A stretch of 64,000 bases of DNA from Macrostomum hystrix (lineage: Eukaryota; Platyhelminthes; Macrostomidae): the NCBI GenBank assembly GCA_950097015.1, contig CATNEN010000039.1, forward strand, positions 17,404,501 through 17,468,500, given 5' to 3'. Shown here in pieces: positions 1-11,535 of this stretch. The translations under genes were made by a program, and so were the position numbers. The number at the start of each line of letters is the position of its first letter. Positions within the stretch are counted from its first letter, which is position 1. The notes beneath the pieces were generated by a model. It did not search any database, had not been told where the DNA came from, and saw only the letters and a list, made by a program, of their open reading frames with translations.

Positions 1-323
1 AATTTTTCTATAATTTAATTAGAAGATTGAAACGTTTTTAGTTAAAGTGAAGAATTATTAAATTGTAAGAAAGTTATTTATCGAGAAATAATAAAACAAT
101 ATCATAAATATGTTCTTTGGATAGTAACTTTGAATGTAGAAGAAATGTGAATCTTAAAAATTTTTGTTGGGAAAAAGTAATAGGATTTTAATTGACAAAG
201 ATAACAGCTTTGCTTTTCTTAGATAAAGAAAACTACTCAGAGTAATATAATATGCATAATTCAGATTAAAAAACGGTGTGCTAAGCGATAGTAAAACACA
301 ATTTGTGACTCGCGCGCCGTTCA
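1..323. other. AT-rich flank downstream of thioredoxin
   Basis: AT-rich sequence following the thioredoxin stop codon on the minus strand. It must include that gene's 3' UTR. No other gene or clear repeat is seen. Confidence 0.5.
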
Positions 324-641
324 TCATTTGTTGGCTTCAACCAGCTTTACCAGACCGTCATAGTCGGCGCCAAGCAGCTTGCCAACCTGAGCTTTGCCCT
401 TGAATAGCAGGAAGGTCGGCATGGCTTCGATGCCCTGGCTGCTAGCTGTCTCCTCGTTCTCATCAACGTCAATTTTGGCGAACACGGCATCCGGTGTGTC
501 CTTGGACAGCTGCTCGAATTTGGGCGCAATCATGCGACATGGCGGGCACCAGGTGGCGGTGAAATCGATTACAACCAGCTTGTCACCGGCCTCAGCCAAT
601 AGGGAGTCAAACTCGGCTTTAGTAGCAAGGACGCGAACCAT
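324..641 (-). CDS. Thioredoxin (CPPC active site), single exon
   Basis: A complete 105-residue cytosolic-type thioredoxin, the usual length for the family, with no intron in the coding region. The fold signature is visible: the VVIDFTATWCPPCRMIAP strand and active site near residues 23-40, the conserved cis-proline segment EAMPTFLLFKG near residues 71-81, and the closing helix. Thioredoxins reduce protein disulfides using the two active-site cysteines and are recycled by thioredoxin reductase. The oddity is the active site: WCPPC replaces the nearly universal WCGPC. The ATG is followed by an uninterrupted frame, and no targeting peptide precedes the domain. Immediately upstream (770-2640) lies a large minisatellite, so the promoter must be very short, lie within the array, or lie beyond it. 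Confidence 0.95.
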   Translation of the reverse strand: MVRVLATKAEFDSLLAEAGDKLVVIDFTATWCPPCRMIAPKFEQLSKDTPDAVFAKIDVDENEETASSQGIEAMPTFLLFKGKAQVGKLLGADYDGLVKLVEANK

Positions 642-769
642 TTTGCTTGAAAATTCACCGGAAATCTTTTAGGTAAATAGAGAAAGATTTCTGAAATGGT
701 GATTATAGATTAAATAAGTAATTGGTAAGTCATTGCAAACATAGACTATTCAAAATAGGGATAGTTCCG

Positions 770-2640
770 ACATGGGGATCAGGTAGGTTTCGGATAGTTT
801 CGACATGGGGATCTGGTAGGTTTGAGATGGCTTCCACATGAGGATCTGGTAGGTTTGAGATGGCTTCGACATGGGATCTGTAGGTTTGGGATGGCTTCGA
901 CATTGGGATCTGGTAGGTTTGGGATGGCTTCGACATGAGGATCTGGTAGGTTTGAGATGGCTTCGACATGGGATCTGGTAGGTTTGGGATGGCTTCGACA
1001 TGAGGATCTGGTAGGTTTGAGATGGCTTCGACATGGGATCTGTAGGTTTGAGATGGCTTCGACATGGGATCTGTAGGTTTGAGATGGCTTCGACATGGGA
1101 TCTGGTAGGTTTGAGATGGCTTCGACATGGGATCTGTAGGTTTGGGATGGCTTCGACATTGGGATCTGGTAGGTTTAAGATGGCTTCGACATTGGGATCT
1201 GGTAGGTTTGGGATGGCTTCGACATTGGGATCTGGTAGGTTTAAGATGGCTTCGACATTGGGATCTGGTAGGTTTGAGATGGCTTCGACATGGGATCTGT
1301 AGGTTTGGGATGGCTTCGACATGGGATCTGTAGGTTTGGGATGGCTTCGACATTGGGATCTGGTAGGTTTGGGATGGCTTCGACATGAGGATCTGGTAGG
1401 TTTGAGATGGCTTCGACATGGGATCTGTAGGTTTGAGATGGCTTCGACATGGGATCTGTAGGTTTGAGATGGCTTCGACATGGGATCTGGTAGGTTTGAG
1501 ATGGCTTCGACATGGGATCTGTAGGTTTGAGATGGCTTCGACATGAGGATCTGGTAGGTTTGAGATGGCTTCGACATGGGATCTGTAGGTTTGGGATGGC
1601 TTCGACATTGGGATCTGGTAGGTTTGAGATGGCTTCGACATGGGATCTGTAGGTTTGGGATGGCTTCGACATTGGGATCTGGTAGGTTTGAGATGGCTTC
1701 GACATTGGGATCTGTAGGTTTGGGATGGCTTCGACATTGGGATCTGGTAGGTTTGAGATGGCTTCGACATTGGGATCTGTAGGTTTGAGATGGCTTCGAC
1801 ATGAGGATCTGGTAGGTTTAAGATGGCTTCGACATTGGGATCTGGTAGGTTTGAGATGGCTTCGACATTGGGATCTGTAGGTTTGAGATGGCTTCGACAT
1901 GAGGATCTGGTAGGTTTGAGATGGCTTCGACATGGGATCTGTAGGTTTGAGATGGCTTCGACATGAGGATCTGGTAGGTTTGAGATGGCTTCGACATGGG
2001 ATCTGTAGGTTTGGGATAGCTTCGACATGGGATCTGTAGGTTTGGGATGGCTTCGACATAGGGATCTGGTAGGTTTGGGATAGTTTCGACATGGGGATCT
2101 GGTAGGTTTGGGATAGTTTCGACATGGGGATCTGGTAGGTTTGGATAGTTTCGACATGGGGATCTGTAGGTTTGGATAGTTTCGACATGGGGATCTGTAG
2201 GTTTGGATAGTTTCGACATGGGGATCAGGTAGGTTTGGGATGGTTTCGACATGGGGATCAGGTAGGTTTGGGATAGTTTCGACATGGGGATCTGGTAGGT
2301 TTGGATAGTTTCGACATGGGGATCTGTAGGTTTGGATAGTTTCGACATGGGGATCTGTAGGTTTGGATAGTTTCGACATGGGGATCTGTAGGTTTGGATA
2401 GTTTCGACATGGGGATCTGTAGGTTTGGATAGTTTCGACATGGGGATCAGGTAGGTTTAGGATAGTTTCGACATGGGGATCAGGTAGGTTTGGGATGGCT
2501 TCGACATGGGGATCAGGTAGGTTTGGGATAGTTTCGACATGGGGATCAGGTAGGTTTGGGATGGTTTCGACATGGGGATCTGTAGGTTTGGGATGGTTTC
2601 GACATGGGGATCTGGAGGTTTGGGATAGTTTCGACACGAG
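770..2640. repeat. Minisatellite of about 31-33 bp, roughly 59 units
   Basis: Head-to-tail array with a consensus near GGTTTGAGATGGCTTCGAC plus ATGGGATCTG(G)TA. Two subtypes are spatially sorted: units with 'ggatagtttcgacatgggg' dominate 2060-2640, and units with 'gagatggcttcgacatggg' dominate 800-2040. This indicates local expansion. Small length changes (CTGTA versus CTGGTA, ATGGG versus ATTGGG) alternate between neighbouring units. Open frames of up to 648 codons across the array are periodicity artefacts. Confidence 0.97.
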
Positions 2641-3066
2641 GTGCTGGGGTTTAGATATGAAAAATATACTAAGCAATCATTGTAGAAGCATATAATAAAT
2701 TATAGAAAAATCACCATTTTAAATCGAAGAAAGTTATATGCGAATAAATAAACAAATCAACTGACGAGGGTTAGACGAAAATCAACAGCTGGATCACAAT
2801 TTATATTGCACAATTGCCATAACATTATCTTTTTATTGCTGCATAATAAATAAACTGAAAAGGGATATAAAACGAAACTTTTGAAAATCGATGTAGCATA
2901 AGAAACTATCGACTAGAGTATATACATCTTATATTATGATACAGAGATTAGAATGGTAGCTAAGTGATCTTATCGTATATATTAAAAGAAAAGATTGCTG
3001 AAAAACACTACATAGTACTCATATCATTATTAGTAAAAAAGTAGCTTTTATAAATAAATGAACTGT

Positions 3067-3072
3067 TTTATT
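3067..3072 (-). promoter_or_regulatory. Polyadenylation signal of HSBP1
   Basis: AATAAA on the minus strand about 25 nt after the HSBP1 stop codon, a normal though short 3' UTR arrangement. Confidence 0.6.
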
Positions 3073-3097
3073 GCATTGTGACAGTCAACAAAGTTAG

Positions 3098-6000
3098 TTA
3101 ATTATCCACACCAGCCTGGGTCATCAGTTCGGCCACATTTCTCTCAATGTCATCAATGCGGGTGCCCATCTCATCCATGCGGCTGCTGATTTGATCTGAC
3201 ATCTCCTGGAATCGCTGCTGCATCTGCTCCAACGAGTTTTGGATCTGTTGAATAGACAGATTAGAAATAATATATGTTGACAATGTCTACATTGTACATT
3301 GATAGATATGCAATTTATTATATTTCTTGAATTTACACTTATCGGAAATATAATTTAAGATTACAGAGAGAGTCAAACTAGATGTTTGCTCTTACAATGG
3401 TATTATAAGCTCAGAAAATTGCCTAGTTGGGCAACCTTAACTTAGAATTACCTTTATGTTAAACTAAAAATGTTTATAGATAGACACTTTGCTAGCCGTA
3501 GGTCCAGTGTCACCAAATTATGTGAAATTGCTTGCAGCCCTCCTGCAATAATTATTTTAATTTAAGCTAAGAAAACAAATTTATAAAGTTTAGCTAACAT
3601 ATAGAGCAAAGTTATTTAATTGATTGACATGTATATTCTGAGGTGAATAAAAGTCTGAGTTTGATATTTCCCAAATTGGGATCAAAACAAGTTAGTTTCA
3701 ATTTCCATCTAATCTACAAAATTCTAATTAAAAATTCAAAATGATAAACTAGGATTTAGCTGAGGATTTTAGCACATGAAAAAGTCAATGTCTCTATTCA
3801 TACATGTGCAACCTCCCAAATCTTAGCTGGCCATGCGACTTTTTTGCTCTATTTACAACTTAGTTCATTTCATTGCTCTATTTACAACTTAGTTCATTTC
3901 ATTGCTCTATTTACAACTTAGTTTGCTCTCCTTTTCTCTCCCCTTTTTCCTTTTCTTCATTCATTCCTTTTTTGTCCCTTGGTCCCCCCTTTGATTTTTT
4001 TCACTTGGTTGATTGGTTTTTGCGACTTACCTTGCTTGGCCCTCGTTTCACCTGGCTAGTTTGGCCGGGTGTTTTGCATGTATACTTCTATTCTAATACA
4101 CTTCCTAATAAACGAACCAAACTAGAAAGGGATACACACTAACAAAGTTATATAAGTTTATATTGCTGACAAAATTACCAGTTGACAAATGAAAAGCTGA
4201 CAAATTGATTAGCACCCTTTCTTATTGTTGGTCTATTGCATATATTTTTGATAGTCAAAATTGCCAACACTACCACTTTTCAACCATGGAACCAGCCCGC
4301 ATCAGTTATTTCTTAGAGATAAATAATTAATAACAATGATTACACCTGCCCCAATTGGGCCAGATATGCAACTGACAACAGAGTTATAGCTGTTAGGTGC
4401 AATACATGAATGCTATGTATAGCTGTTCAGTCCATGGACTGGGGGATACCATACCCATCCACAATTATCCCAGCTAATGCTGTTACCAAATTGACAGCTG
4501 TGTGAACTGAAGCAAATGCGGCTATGGTGGAGTTCCGTTCGTTATATTATTTTGCAATTTGAAATGACTGCGGACAGGTTAAACAAGTTTTATGACCAAC
4601 GCAGCAACATTTAAACAACACGAGGACACTCAGAAAAGTTCATCAGAGGTTCATCAGTTCCTTATCTGTTCATCAAGTTGGATAATAGTGGGACACCCAA
4701 TACATGAAGTTGACTGGGTATAGACGGCGCCACATGTACTCCTGCAGATGTGACTCAAATAGTGCATCCGATGTGCCATGCATCTGTCGCAGCCTGGCCT
4801 TGTCTCCACTGCCTCCGATGCGACACTCTTGTCTGATGTCCTTCAGCAGCGTCTTCAAGGACCACCAGTAAATGAAGTCCACCAGTTGGCATAGTGTCAG
4901 GCAGTGTTGGGCAAGTTACTTTAAAAAAGTAACTTCCGGTCAAGTAACTTCCGGTTCTAAAGAAAGTAACTTCCGGTAGTAGTTCCGGTACCGGCACTCG
5001 AAAAAAAAAGTAACTTCCGGTTCTTCGGCACCGGTACTTTCTACTTTTGAAAAATCGCGTGTTAAAGAAGGGCTTAATTATGTTTTTATTATTAAAAAAC
5101 TAATAATAACATGCCTTTGCAACTGCCAACTTGTCTAGAGTAAAACCAAGTGGAAAATGATTAAATGAAATTATTGAAAACGAAAAATTAATTTCTGAAA
5201 ACCTATATTTTTATGGTTTTTGCTTCTTTTTCCAGCACTAAGGTTCAATCCTTGCTGTGGCAGAACTTTACCAATTACCACTCAAAAGTTTGGCCTGCAC
5301 AACTAAAAAAGCTGAAAAAAAATTAGATTTGCATGTATTTTACACCATAACATTACATTAAGTTTAAATTTGAATAAAGCGTGCGCAAATAGACTAAACG
5401 TGATCAGTAAAAAATGAAAATTCGAAAATTGAAAAATCGCGCTTCTGTTTGACGATAATTCGCGCCTGCCCTCAGAAATCGCATATTCGCGCCTCAATCA
5501 CACCACTGAATAACTAACAACACAAGAGTCTTACAAACTAATGACATAAAGTGACAACTCTAAAAAAGTGGAAAGAGTAGCTCTAGTGGCGCTGCTGCCC
5601 TGCTGATAATTACCTTTATTAATTCAATAACCTTTTAAGCCCTGAAAAAACTACTTTGACATTTAGACAATTTAGCCTAGGTTAACAGCTGAGAAAAAAA
5701 GTTTGCATGCTTCTTAAAAGGAACCCCCATAATTTAAACTTGAAAGCTTTAGCACTAGTGTAAAAGCTAGATATAGACAGTCATGTTGTCACAATTCACA
5801 TCAAATGCCTGTTGCCGCGAAGTAGTACAAGGCGGTTTAGTGTCGCGTCGGCAAGAGGTGCTCGCTTTGCTCGAATTAAAAATTTAATTTTTAAAGAACC
5901 AAAAAGTTGTTAAAATTCACCAACTAAATAAAATTCGAAATTTCTCGGCATTTCTTACGACATTATGAACTGATGATATGAAAATTCTTTCAATTTGTAT

Positions 6001-7027
6001 GTTTTCTTTACTTTCTTTCTCTTTTTTTCTCTGCATTTAAAAAAGTGCCGGAAGTACCGGACTTAACAAAAAGTAACTTCCGATACCCTGGTCCGGCACT
6101 ACAAAAAAAAGAACCGGAAAAAAGTGCCGCTTTAAAAAACAGTAACAAGTGCCGGAAGTGCCGGAAGGTTGCCCAACACTGGTGTCAGGTGGCTTCCCTC
6201 GAAGAATGAGCCCTTCCTGACTGACTCTTGTCCTGATTGAACTTGAGCCGATAAGGTCTTGACTTGAGCCAACAGTCAATTTTAGACCATAGACATACAT
6301 ATGCCACGTCATGCCAAATCGTCTGTTGCATTACCGGGCTTTTGGCACCATTTTGAAATTGAAAAATAATATAACGAACGGAACTCCACCATAGCCGCAA
6401 ATGCATAGTCAAGTGTCTTGCTAAAGAACACAAATAGTTCTAGTGGAGTTAGGAATCAACCTTCAAGTTGTGAGTCCAGCAATCTAACCACAAGGCTGCA
6501 ACCTCTGCATAAGAGATAAAACAACATTAAATTAATTATGAATGATATAGTCAATATGCAACTAGCTAAATGCTTTCAAATTCTAGGTTTTAAATTCAAT
6601 AATCCATATTGTTAATGCCAGCACAAGAAAAAATGCTTCTTGTTCATATTGTGAAAAGCATCATAATAAAGCATAATACATAAAAAGCATGACTTTCTTT
6701 CAAAAAAATGTTTAGCTATGCAAGACATAACTAGTCTTATAACGAGCTGTTATAAAACATCAAAACAAACACTAGCAACTGGCAAGTGCCATGACAGTGG
6801 CATAAGCATTTTTTAGAACCATGCTTACACAGCTTACGAGACTCGTACTCAGACTCAGAATTACACGGCTTACGCGCTTTAAATAGAAATTATCAGTTAA
6901 AATCACAAAAACTTACATATGTGTTTAATTCGGCTACATTTTTAGGATCAGTAGATGGCACACAAGATCCACCTCCTGATGTAATCTTGTGTTGATTTTC
7001 GCGAGAATGATTAGCAGTTGAAGACAT
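3098..7027 (-). CDS. HSBP1: Heat shock factor-binding protein 1, two exons
   Basis: Exon 1 is 6917-7027 and exon 2 is 3098-3244. The donor (TAT|gtaagt) and acceptor (cag|ATC) are canonical, phase 0, and join DPKNVAELNTY to IQNSLEQMQQRF, reproducing the family's DPKTVQDLT..LLQQMQDKF heptad block. The product is 85 residues against about 76 in human. HSBP1 is a trimeric coiled-coil protein that binds heat shock factor 1 and also works in WASH-complex assembly. The core MSDQISSRMDEMGTRIDDIERNVAELMTQAG near the C-terminus is highly conserved. The N-terminal 30 residues are a polar, unrelated tail. An in-frame ATG at 7138 would extend the protein, but the extension does not resemble the family. 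The 3.67 kb intron carries the nested mobile elements described separately. Confidence 0.93.
3495..3560 (+). mobile_element. SINE family A, 3' tail fragment
   Basis: Matches the 3' end of the full copy at 22626-22990: 'tccagtgtcaccaaat' followed by 'gcagccctcctgcaat' and an AT-rich tail. The tRNA-like head is missing. Confidence 0.75.
3845..3923. repeat. 29-bp direct repeat, nearly three copies
   Basis: The unit TGCTCTATTTACAACTTAG followed by TTCATTTCAT is repeated. The last copy decays into a pyrimidine-rich stretch (to about 4000). Confidence 0.9.
4673..4882 (-). pseudogene. Remnant of Merlin/ISXO2-like transposase C-terminus
   Basis: The translated fragment contains the segment TSDALFESHLQEYMWRR. 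It resembles the terminal 'lfdsyL.EylWRr' signature of ISXO2/IS1016-type DDE transposases. The rest of the transposase is missing or frameshifted, and the hAT insertion at 4902 disrupts the remainder. It is non-functional. The family call rests on recall of the C-terminal motif and on the terminal structure of the host element. Confidence 0.6.
4902..6181. mobile_element. hAT-like non-autonomous element nested in the Merlin element
   Basis: The ends are CAGTGTTGGGCAA (4902) and the inverse TTGCCCAACACTG (ending 6181), the classic hAT terminal sequence. They are flanked by a perfect 8-bp duplication GTGTCAGG at 4894-4901 and 6182-6189. Both subterminal regions are packed with AGTAACTTCCGGT-type motifs in both orientations, as expected for transposase-binding repeats. 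No transposase can be read inside, so this is a 1.28 kb non-autonomous copy. Confidence 0.9.
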
Positions 7028-7540
7028 ATTAAAAACTAAAGACTTGTTGTATAGACAAAAAGCTTTGGCAGTAAAAAATAGTGTCAATCGGTGAATTTCT
7101 CTTAAAACTAATGCGGTACTGCGAGAAGAGACTGTCACTAATTAGCGCACCAGTAATAAACTAACGCTTAATTTCGTTGTCAACAAACAGCAATTTTAAA
7201 ACAAACTTTAAAATTTATTTGCTGCTTTAATAAAACAAAACATAACGTATTTACTATTTTACATCGTTGGACTCTGTAAAAGCAAGAATTTAAATATTTG
7301 TATTTTCAACTGTTCTGTGTTTTCTTAGATCCAGCACATTGATTGTACAAACATTGTTGTCTCACATCACGTCACATCACTCACATCACAAAACTATTTA
7401 GGCATGCAACAGTCTTAGACAATGACAGGCGCCAGAAGATTTAGGCAGCAGATTAGATTACGAACTGGAGGAACTGGAGTAGTGCTGTGAAAATAAGCGG
7501 TAGTTGCAGGTCGGCTGGCTGCAAAATTTAGGTCTAAAGC
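6893..7540. other. HSBP1 first exon and upstream region
   Basis: Apart from HSBP1 exon 1 (6917-7027), this contains AT-rich sequence likely to include the HSBP1 promoter. No other gene or mobile element is recognised from 7028 to 7540. Confidence 0.4.
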
Positions 7541-7559
7541 ATCACATCCGCATTTGGAT

Positions 7560-8790
7560 GGATAGATGAAGATGTACCTGTTCGTCGGAGAGCAATTAAT
7601 GCCAAGACCAGTTTACTCCCGAAGCGCCTAAAAGTGGCTGATTACTTGAGGCTTTCGGAAAGAGCATACAACTCTGGTTTTAGGGCCATTGCAGAGTGCT
7701 TCTTCGTGAAGGAGTCGAGTTCAAGGTGCGCCTTTATTTACTATCTGATGGTGTAAAGCTATTGTGCTTCATGATAAATAGACGAAAATATAATGACGAA
7801 TCATTAATTATGAATAAAGCTTTCAAAATTGGTTGATGCAACATGTTTTGCAAGATGTACTAAAAGAAGGGCATAGGATCTACTTCAAATAATATGTTAT
7901 CAGCATTAGAATGTCAAGAAACGTGAAAATTAGTTCCGATCTAGCTAGTGAATTTTTCCATGAAAATCAGTATTTAATAAATTTTCCAAGAAACTGAGTG
8001 TCCCCTCCTTTTTCTTCCAGCGGTCCTTGGACAATGCATCACTAACCGCAGCAATCAAGCTAGTGTTGGACGCAAACGAGGACATGATCGAAAATTTCCA
8101 AGTGCCTGAAACAATCAACACTGATGACGTCTTTCTGAAGCCTGAAGTCAGATATTTTTTATCAAATTCGCGCTGCCCACAGAGGGCAGTTGTACTTTTC
8201 GCAATCTAAGTACCTCTTGGTCGAATAAAGCTAACATCCCTACTTCTGGCATTATTGGCTACTGTCGACAGAGTTCTCCTCTGTACGACTGCATCACCGT
8301 TACTGAGCACCTGCAAATGTATGCCTCTATTCATGGCGTAGTATCCGAGGCGGTCACGAAGCGGATCACCTAGCTGTTTACTAAATACTTTTGACCTTCT
8401 GAGGTGCAAGAACAACCGGGTCGGCGAGCTGCCAGCAGGTGAAAAGTGACGACTATGCATGGCCATCGCCCTACTGGGTAATCCGGCGCTAATAATGTTG
8501 GACCAGGCCACTTTCGGAGCTGATTACAAAGTGCCGCATGCAGGCTGTCATCCGGAAGATGCGCCACTGATCAGACCGATCTGTGCTCATCGGCACTGAC
8601 AGATTCGAGGAAGTCGATGGCCTCTGCGATCGAGTCAGCGTCATTGCTGACTGCATGTAGATACTGTGACGAAATAACTGGCAACAGAGTCAGGCGTAAC
8701 TCAATCCCAATTGTAGTTAGAATCCTCGTAAGTCAATGTAGCGGTAGCACTTTTATATTGATCTCGTTTATTCGCACTGGGACATACGAC
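7560..8790 (+). pseudogene. Decayed ABCA-type ABC transporter (nucleotide-binding domain)
   Basis: Translating the plus strand from about 8261 gives GYCRQSSPLYDCITVTEHLQ, matching the Q-loop region of ABCA transporters (GYCPQFDAL.D.LT..EHL). Further on come a damaged signature (LPAGEK, expected LSGGxK), the Walker B ALLGNPALIMLDQATFGAD (expected LDEPTTGMD) and a D-loop/H-loop trace RFEEVDGLCDRVSVIADC (expected H..EE.dALCdRi.Im). Stop codons lie after KRIT and in the signature motif, frameshifts separate the blocks, and the catalytic E and H are changed. An upstream frame (7560-7733 and 8023-8150) may be an older exon of the same gene but was not recognised. ABCA proteins are full-length lipid transporters in membranes. 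This copy cannot be active. Confidence 0.72.
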
Positions 8791-8799
8791 AAGCAGGAT

Positions 8800-9162
8800 G
8801 ATTTGGTCAGGCGCAGGAGCTCAATGGTAACAATGTGACAGGTGCAATAACTGTTAGTAGAGAAGTAATTGACAGGACCCTGCTGCGTTAATTCGACAGC
8901 TTTCAACCATCTGAACAAACAGAATTAGCTTAAGCTCTTTGTGCAATATTTTTTGTTACTTTTTTGTTAAAATGCTAGCAGAATTTTTAACCATAAAATA
9001 ACATGTAAACAGCCAGAAAATAATTTGCGGGTTCTTTCTAAATCAGATTTTTTTTTCAAGATAATAACGGTTTTTACCAATGCGCACCAACAATATGGTA
9101 CTCGCAATTTTAACCTTTCTTACTTACGTCACAGTTTTTAAGCATAGTTGTTTTAATCAAAA
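8800..9162. other. Intergenic, no feature recognised
   Basis: AT-rich spacer between the ABCA remnant and the receptor's stop codon. It presumably includes the receptor's 3' UTR. Confidence 0.4.
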
Positions 9163-10575
9163 TTAACACACTTTCGCGCCAATCTCAAAAACTGCTCGCC
9201 GCTCCGATCTGTTGCTATGCCATCGCATCAGCCTCAAAATGCAGCGTTTGAAACGAGGGTTCCGTAGCGTCATCACCGGAAAATTCCCAACCTGGCTCAC
9301 CAACGACAGGGCCAGCAGAGCCCAGAGCGACTCCGTCAGGGCCCGCACTGTCTCCTGGTTCATCTGCTGAGGAAGAAATCGAAGAGTCCAGAAGAGTGCA
9401 ATTTGCGGTGCGCTGCAGACCAGAGCCAATAGGGACAGGGCGACGACATTTGCTGCGCCGTTCAGACTTTGACCATCGCAGTCGCCTGAGGCACCACCGA
9501 CTTGCAGGTTGAGCTTTCGCTCTTTGACTACACGGGCGATGCAGCAGAGCAGGACACAGTCAGTCAGCAGGATGGCAAGCAGAACCAGAGTAGGCGGGTT
9601 GCACAGCAGGTTCCAGTAGAGCAAGGCGCTCACCCACCTATTCGTAATATAGCAACTAACCTGGCCATTTGGAAACGTAACCTGTGGATGCAATTAGAGT
9701 TACTGGCAGGTTTAACCAAAAAAAACTTATTAAAAGCTCAAAGTTTAACAGAAGTTGAGAAAATATTCTATTAAATTGACGGATTTTCTATGCAACTATG
9801 CAACAAAAAGTTTTATGAAAATTCATTATTTTGTACAATTTTCGCTCACAAGTACTGCAAACCTTAGCAACAACTGAAACTGAAGCTACCGTGAGGATGA
9901 GAAAGCCGAGAATTACTAAATTAATGAATGGTACAATTCTCAGACTCAATATAAGAGTATTTCCTAAATTGACCCACAAAAAGCAAGGAGTATCGTATAT
10001 ACCTGGGACATGAGGAACAGAACTGGAACGACCAAAATCACCGATGCGACGGCCGCCAAAAGCATCGACCGTAGAGCCGCCTGTGGACCCACAGTACGGA
10101 AGCGAAATGGAGCCAGCATGGACAGGGTGCGGTCCGCCACCATTGTCAGCAGAATCAAAGCTGGCAGCAGCTGGCAAAGGCTTTTCAGAAAAGAGCTCAG
10201 CCGACAGCCCCAGTCTCCGTGGTTGAGCAGTATGAAGCCAATCTGACCACCGCTCAGCCATGGAAGGCCCTTGTTCAAGAACAAGTCGGTGATTCCGATC
10301 ACCGTGACTGTGACCGCATCGGCCAATGCGATGCAACCAAAGTACACATTCTGCCTGGTCAGCGGGCGCAGACGAGACAGCGTCACATAGGCAACCAAGC
10401 CGTTGCCAAGGAGACCAAAGCTGATCAGCAGAGGCACGAAGCAGCCGCAGATGATGCCGACCATCTTGGAGACAGCGCAAGCGACGTTGCTCTTAGACTG
10501 GTCGTTCAGGCAAGGCAGGACTAGAGACATGAGGCTCTCGTAATAGTTGGACTGCCGAGTCTGATTCTCCATCAT
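9163..10575 (-). CDS. Rhodopsin-like G protein-coupled receptor, two exons
   Basis: Exon 1 is 10003-10575 (ATG ATG GAG) and exon 2 is 9163-9681. The join is CAG|gtatat..cacag|GTT, phase 0, and gives 363 residues. Exon 1 carries an extracellular N-terminus with an NQT glycosylation site, TM1 with the conserved GN pair (LLGNGLVAYVTL), TM2 with LADA, TM3 ending MVADRTLSML (variant of the E/DRY motif) and TM4. Exon 2 has TM5, TM6 and TM7, ending NFPVMTLRNPRFKR, a divergent NPxxY followed by the usual helix 8. Extracellular loops 1 and 2 supply Cys residues for the standard disulfide. The ligand cannot be inferred. A longer frame begins with GTG, so the first ATG was preferred. It resembles the divergent peptide/orphan-type receptors expanded in lophotrochozoans (inference). 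Confidence 0.86.
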
Positions 10576-10593
10576 CCGCAAAGAAAGTCTCAC

Positions 10594-11535
10594 AGGGTGT
10601 GCTGATCAGGCAAAGAAGGATTATCTAAAAACGCTTTGCCGAAGGGGTTCTAGTGGCTTTTATCAAAAATTAAAAAATATCTGTCCACAAACCCTCAGAT
10701 GGATTATTCGTCTTCTTGCGTCAAATGAAAACTAAAATAGACATCGATTTAATCAAACCTCGAGGCTTATCTGGTCCACAGTTTAATCACAGGTTTATGC
10801 CTTCTATGCCGAAAATTAATCTTTCAAAGACGAAATCGCACACCTGCATGACTTGGCTAGCATTTTTGAGTGGTCTATTGTGGCCAATTCCTTCCGTTTA
10901 TCACCCTCTTAAAAAGGCAAGATGCAAGATGATGATGACATTGATACGGCAGCTCGAGGCAGACTATAATTATTTTGAGAAATCAATCAAAGCGTTTTTT
11001 AATTAGATTTAGATAGTACAAACGACGCTAAAATTGCAGCAAAATAAATATCTTTGATATAAAAATAGAACACTCAAGAAAAATTATTTTTTGGAAGTAC
11101 TGCATATTACGAGCTTGAAGGTGAGCAGAATAAAGTGTGTTTAATAGCGGATGCCATAGTCATAAAAATGCTTTATGTTAGTGTTAGATGATCGGTTTGT
11201 CACTAATTTTCTTTCCACTATCTGCCACATCCAATCTAGTTCTTGCTGATTGCTTTGCAACTATTGTACTGCATTTTGAAAGTCTGCTGTCAAAAATTAT
11301 ACAACTTGTGAATACAGTGTCCCTAGTTTTAGTAGTACTTATTAGTCAAACAAATACTCGGACGTAGGTCAATAATGGTTTTTATTGCCTGCTTTTCTGC
11401 TTATGTGGATGGTCGCCGCTCAATTTTTGCTATAAATTACTACAAGTTACTATAAATTCAAAACGTGTTAACATATGTACAGTGTTAATATACTCAAAAT
11501 ATAATATCAAAATATAACTCAAAACTCAAAATACT
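10594..11535. other. Intergenic, no feature recognised
   Basis: AT-rich sequence upstream of the receptor. An open frame at 10716-11006 has no recognisable family and unremarkable composition, so no gene is called. Confidence 0.4.

Larger units (their letters stand above)
4520..6396. mobile_element. Merlin-like DNA transposon, non-autonomous, inserted in a SINE
   Basis: Terminal inverted repeats of 41 bp beginning GGCTATGGTGGAGTTCCG occupy 4520-4560 and 6356-6396, with one mismatch. They are flanked by a perfect 8-bp target duplication GCAAATGC at 4512-4519 and 6397-6404. A coding remnant near the left end (4673-4882, minus) resembles the C-terminus of IS1016/ISXO2-type transposases, which are typical of the Merlin superfamily. 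Without the hAT insertion the element is only about 590 bp, so it is an internally deleted copy. Confidence 0.82.
4321..6508 (-). mobile_element. SINE family B copy split by a transposon
   Basis: The two halves (4321-4519 and 6397-6508) match the intact copies at 15250-15472 and 53893-54111. The tRNA-derived head is at the right, minus strand, with a recognisable though decayed B-box region (ggttgattcct). The body carries the 'attacacctgccccaattgg' and 'gctgttcagtccatggactg' motifs. The halves are separated by the Merlin-like element at 4520-6396. Confidence 0.8.

Noticed and set aside
730-2676. 648-codon open frame
   Set aside because: It lies entirely on the minisatellite. The translation is a repetition of NLPDPHVEAI-like words whose frame shifts with unit length, so it is periodicity, not coding.
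9502-10524. Plus-strand frames over the receptor
   Set aside because: They are antisense shadows of the seven-helix receptor and have no domain features.
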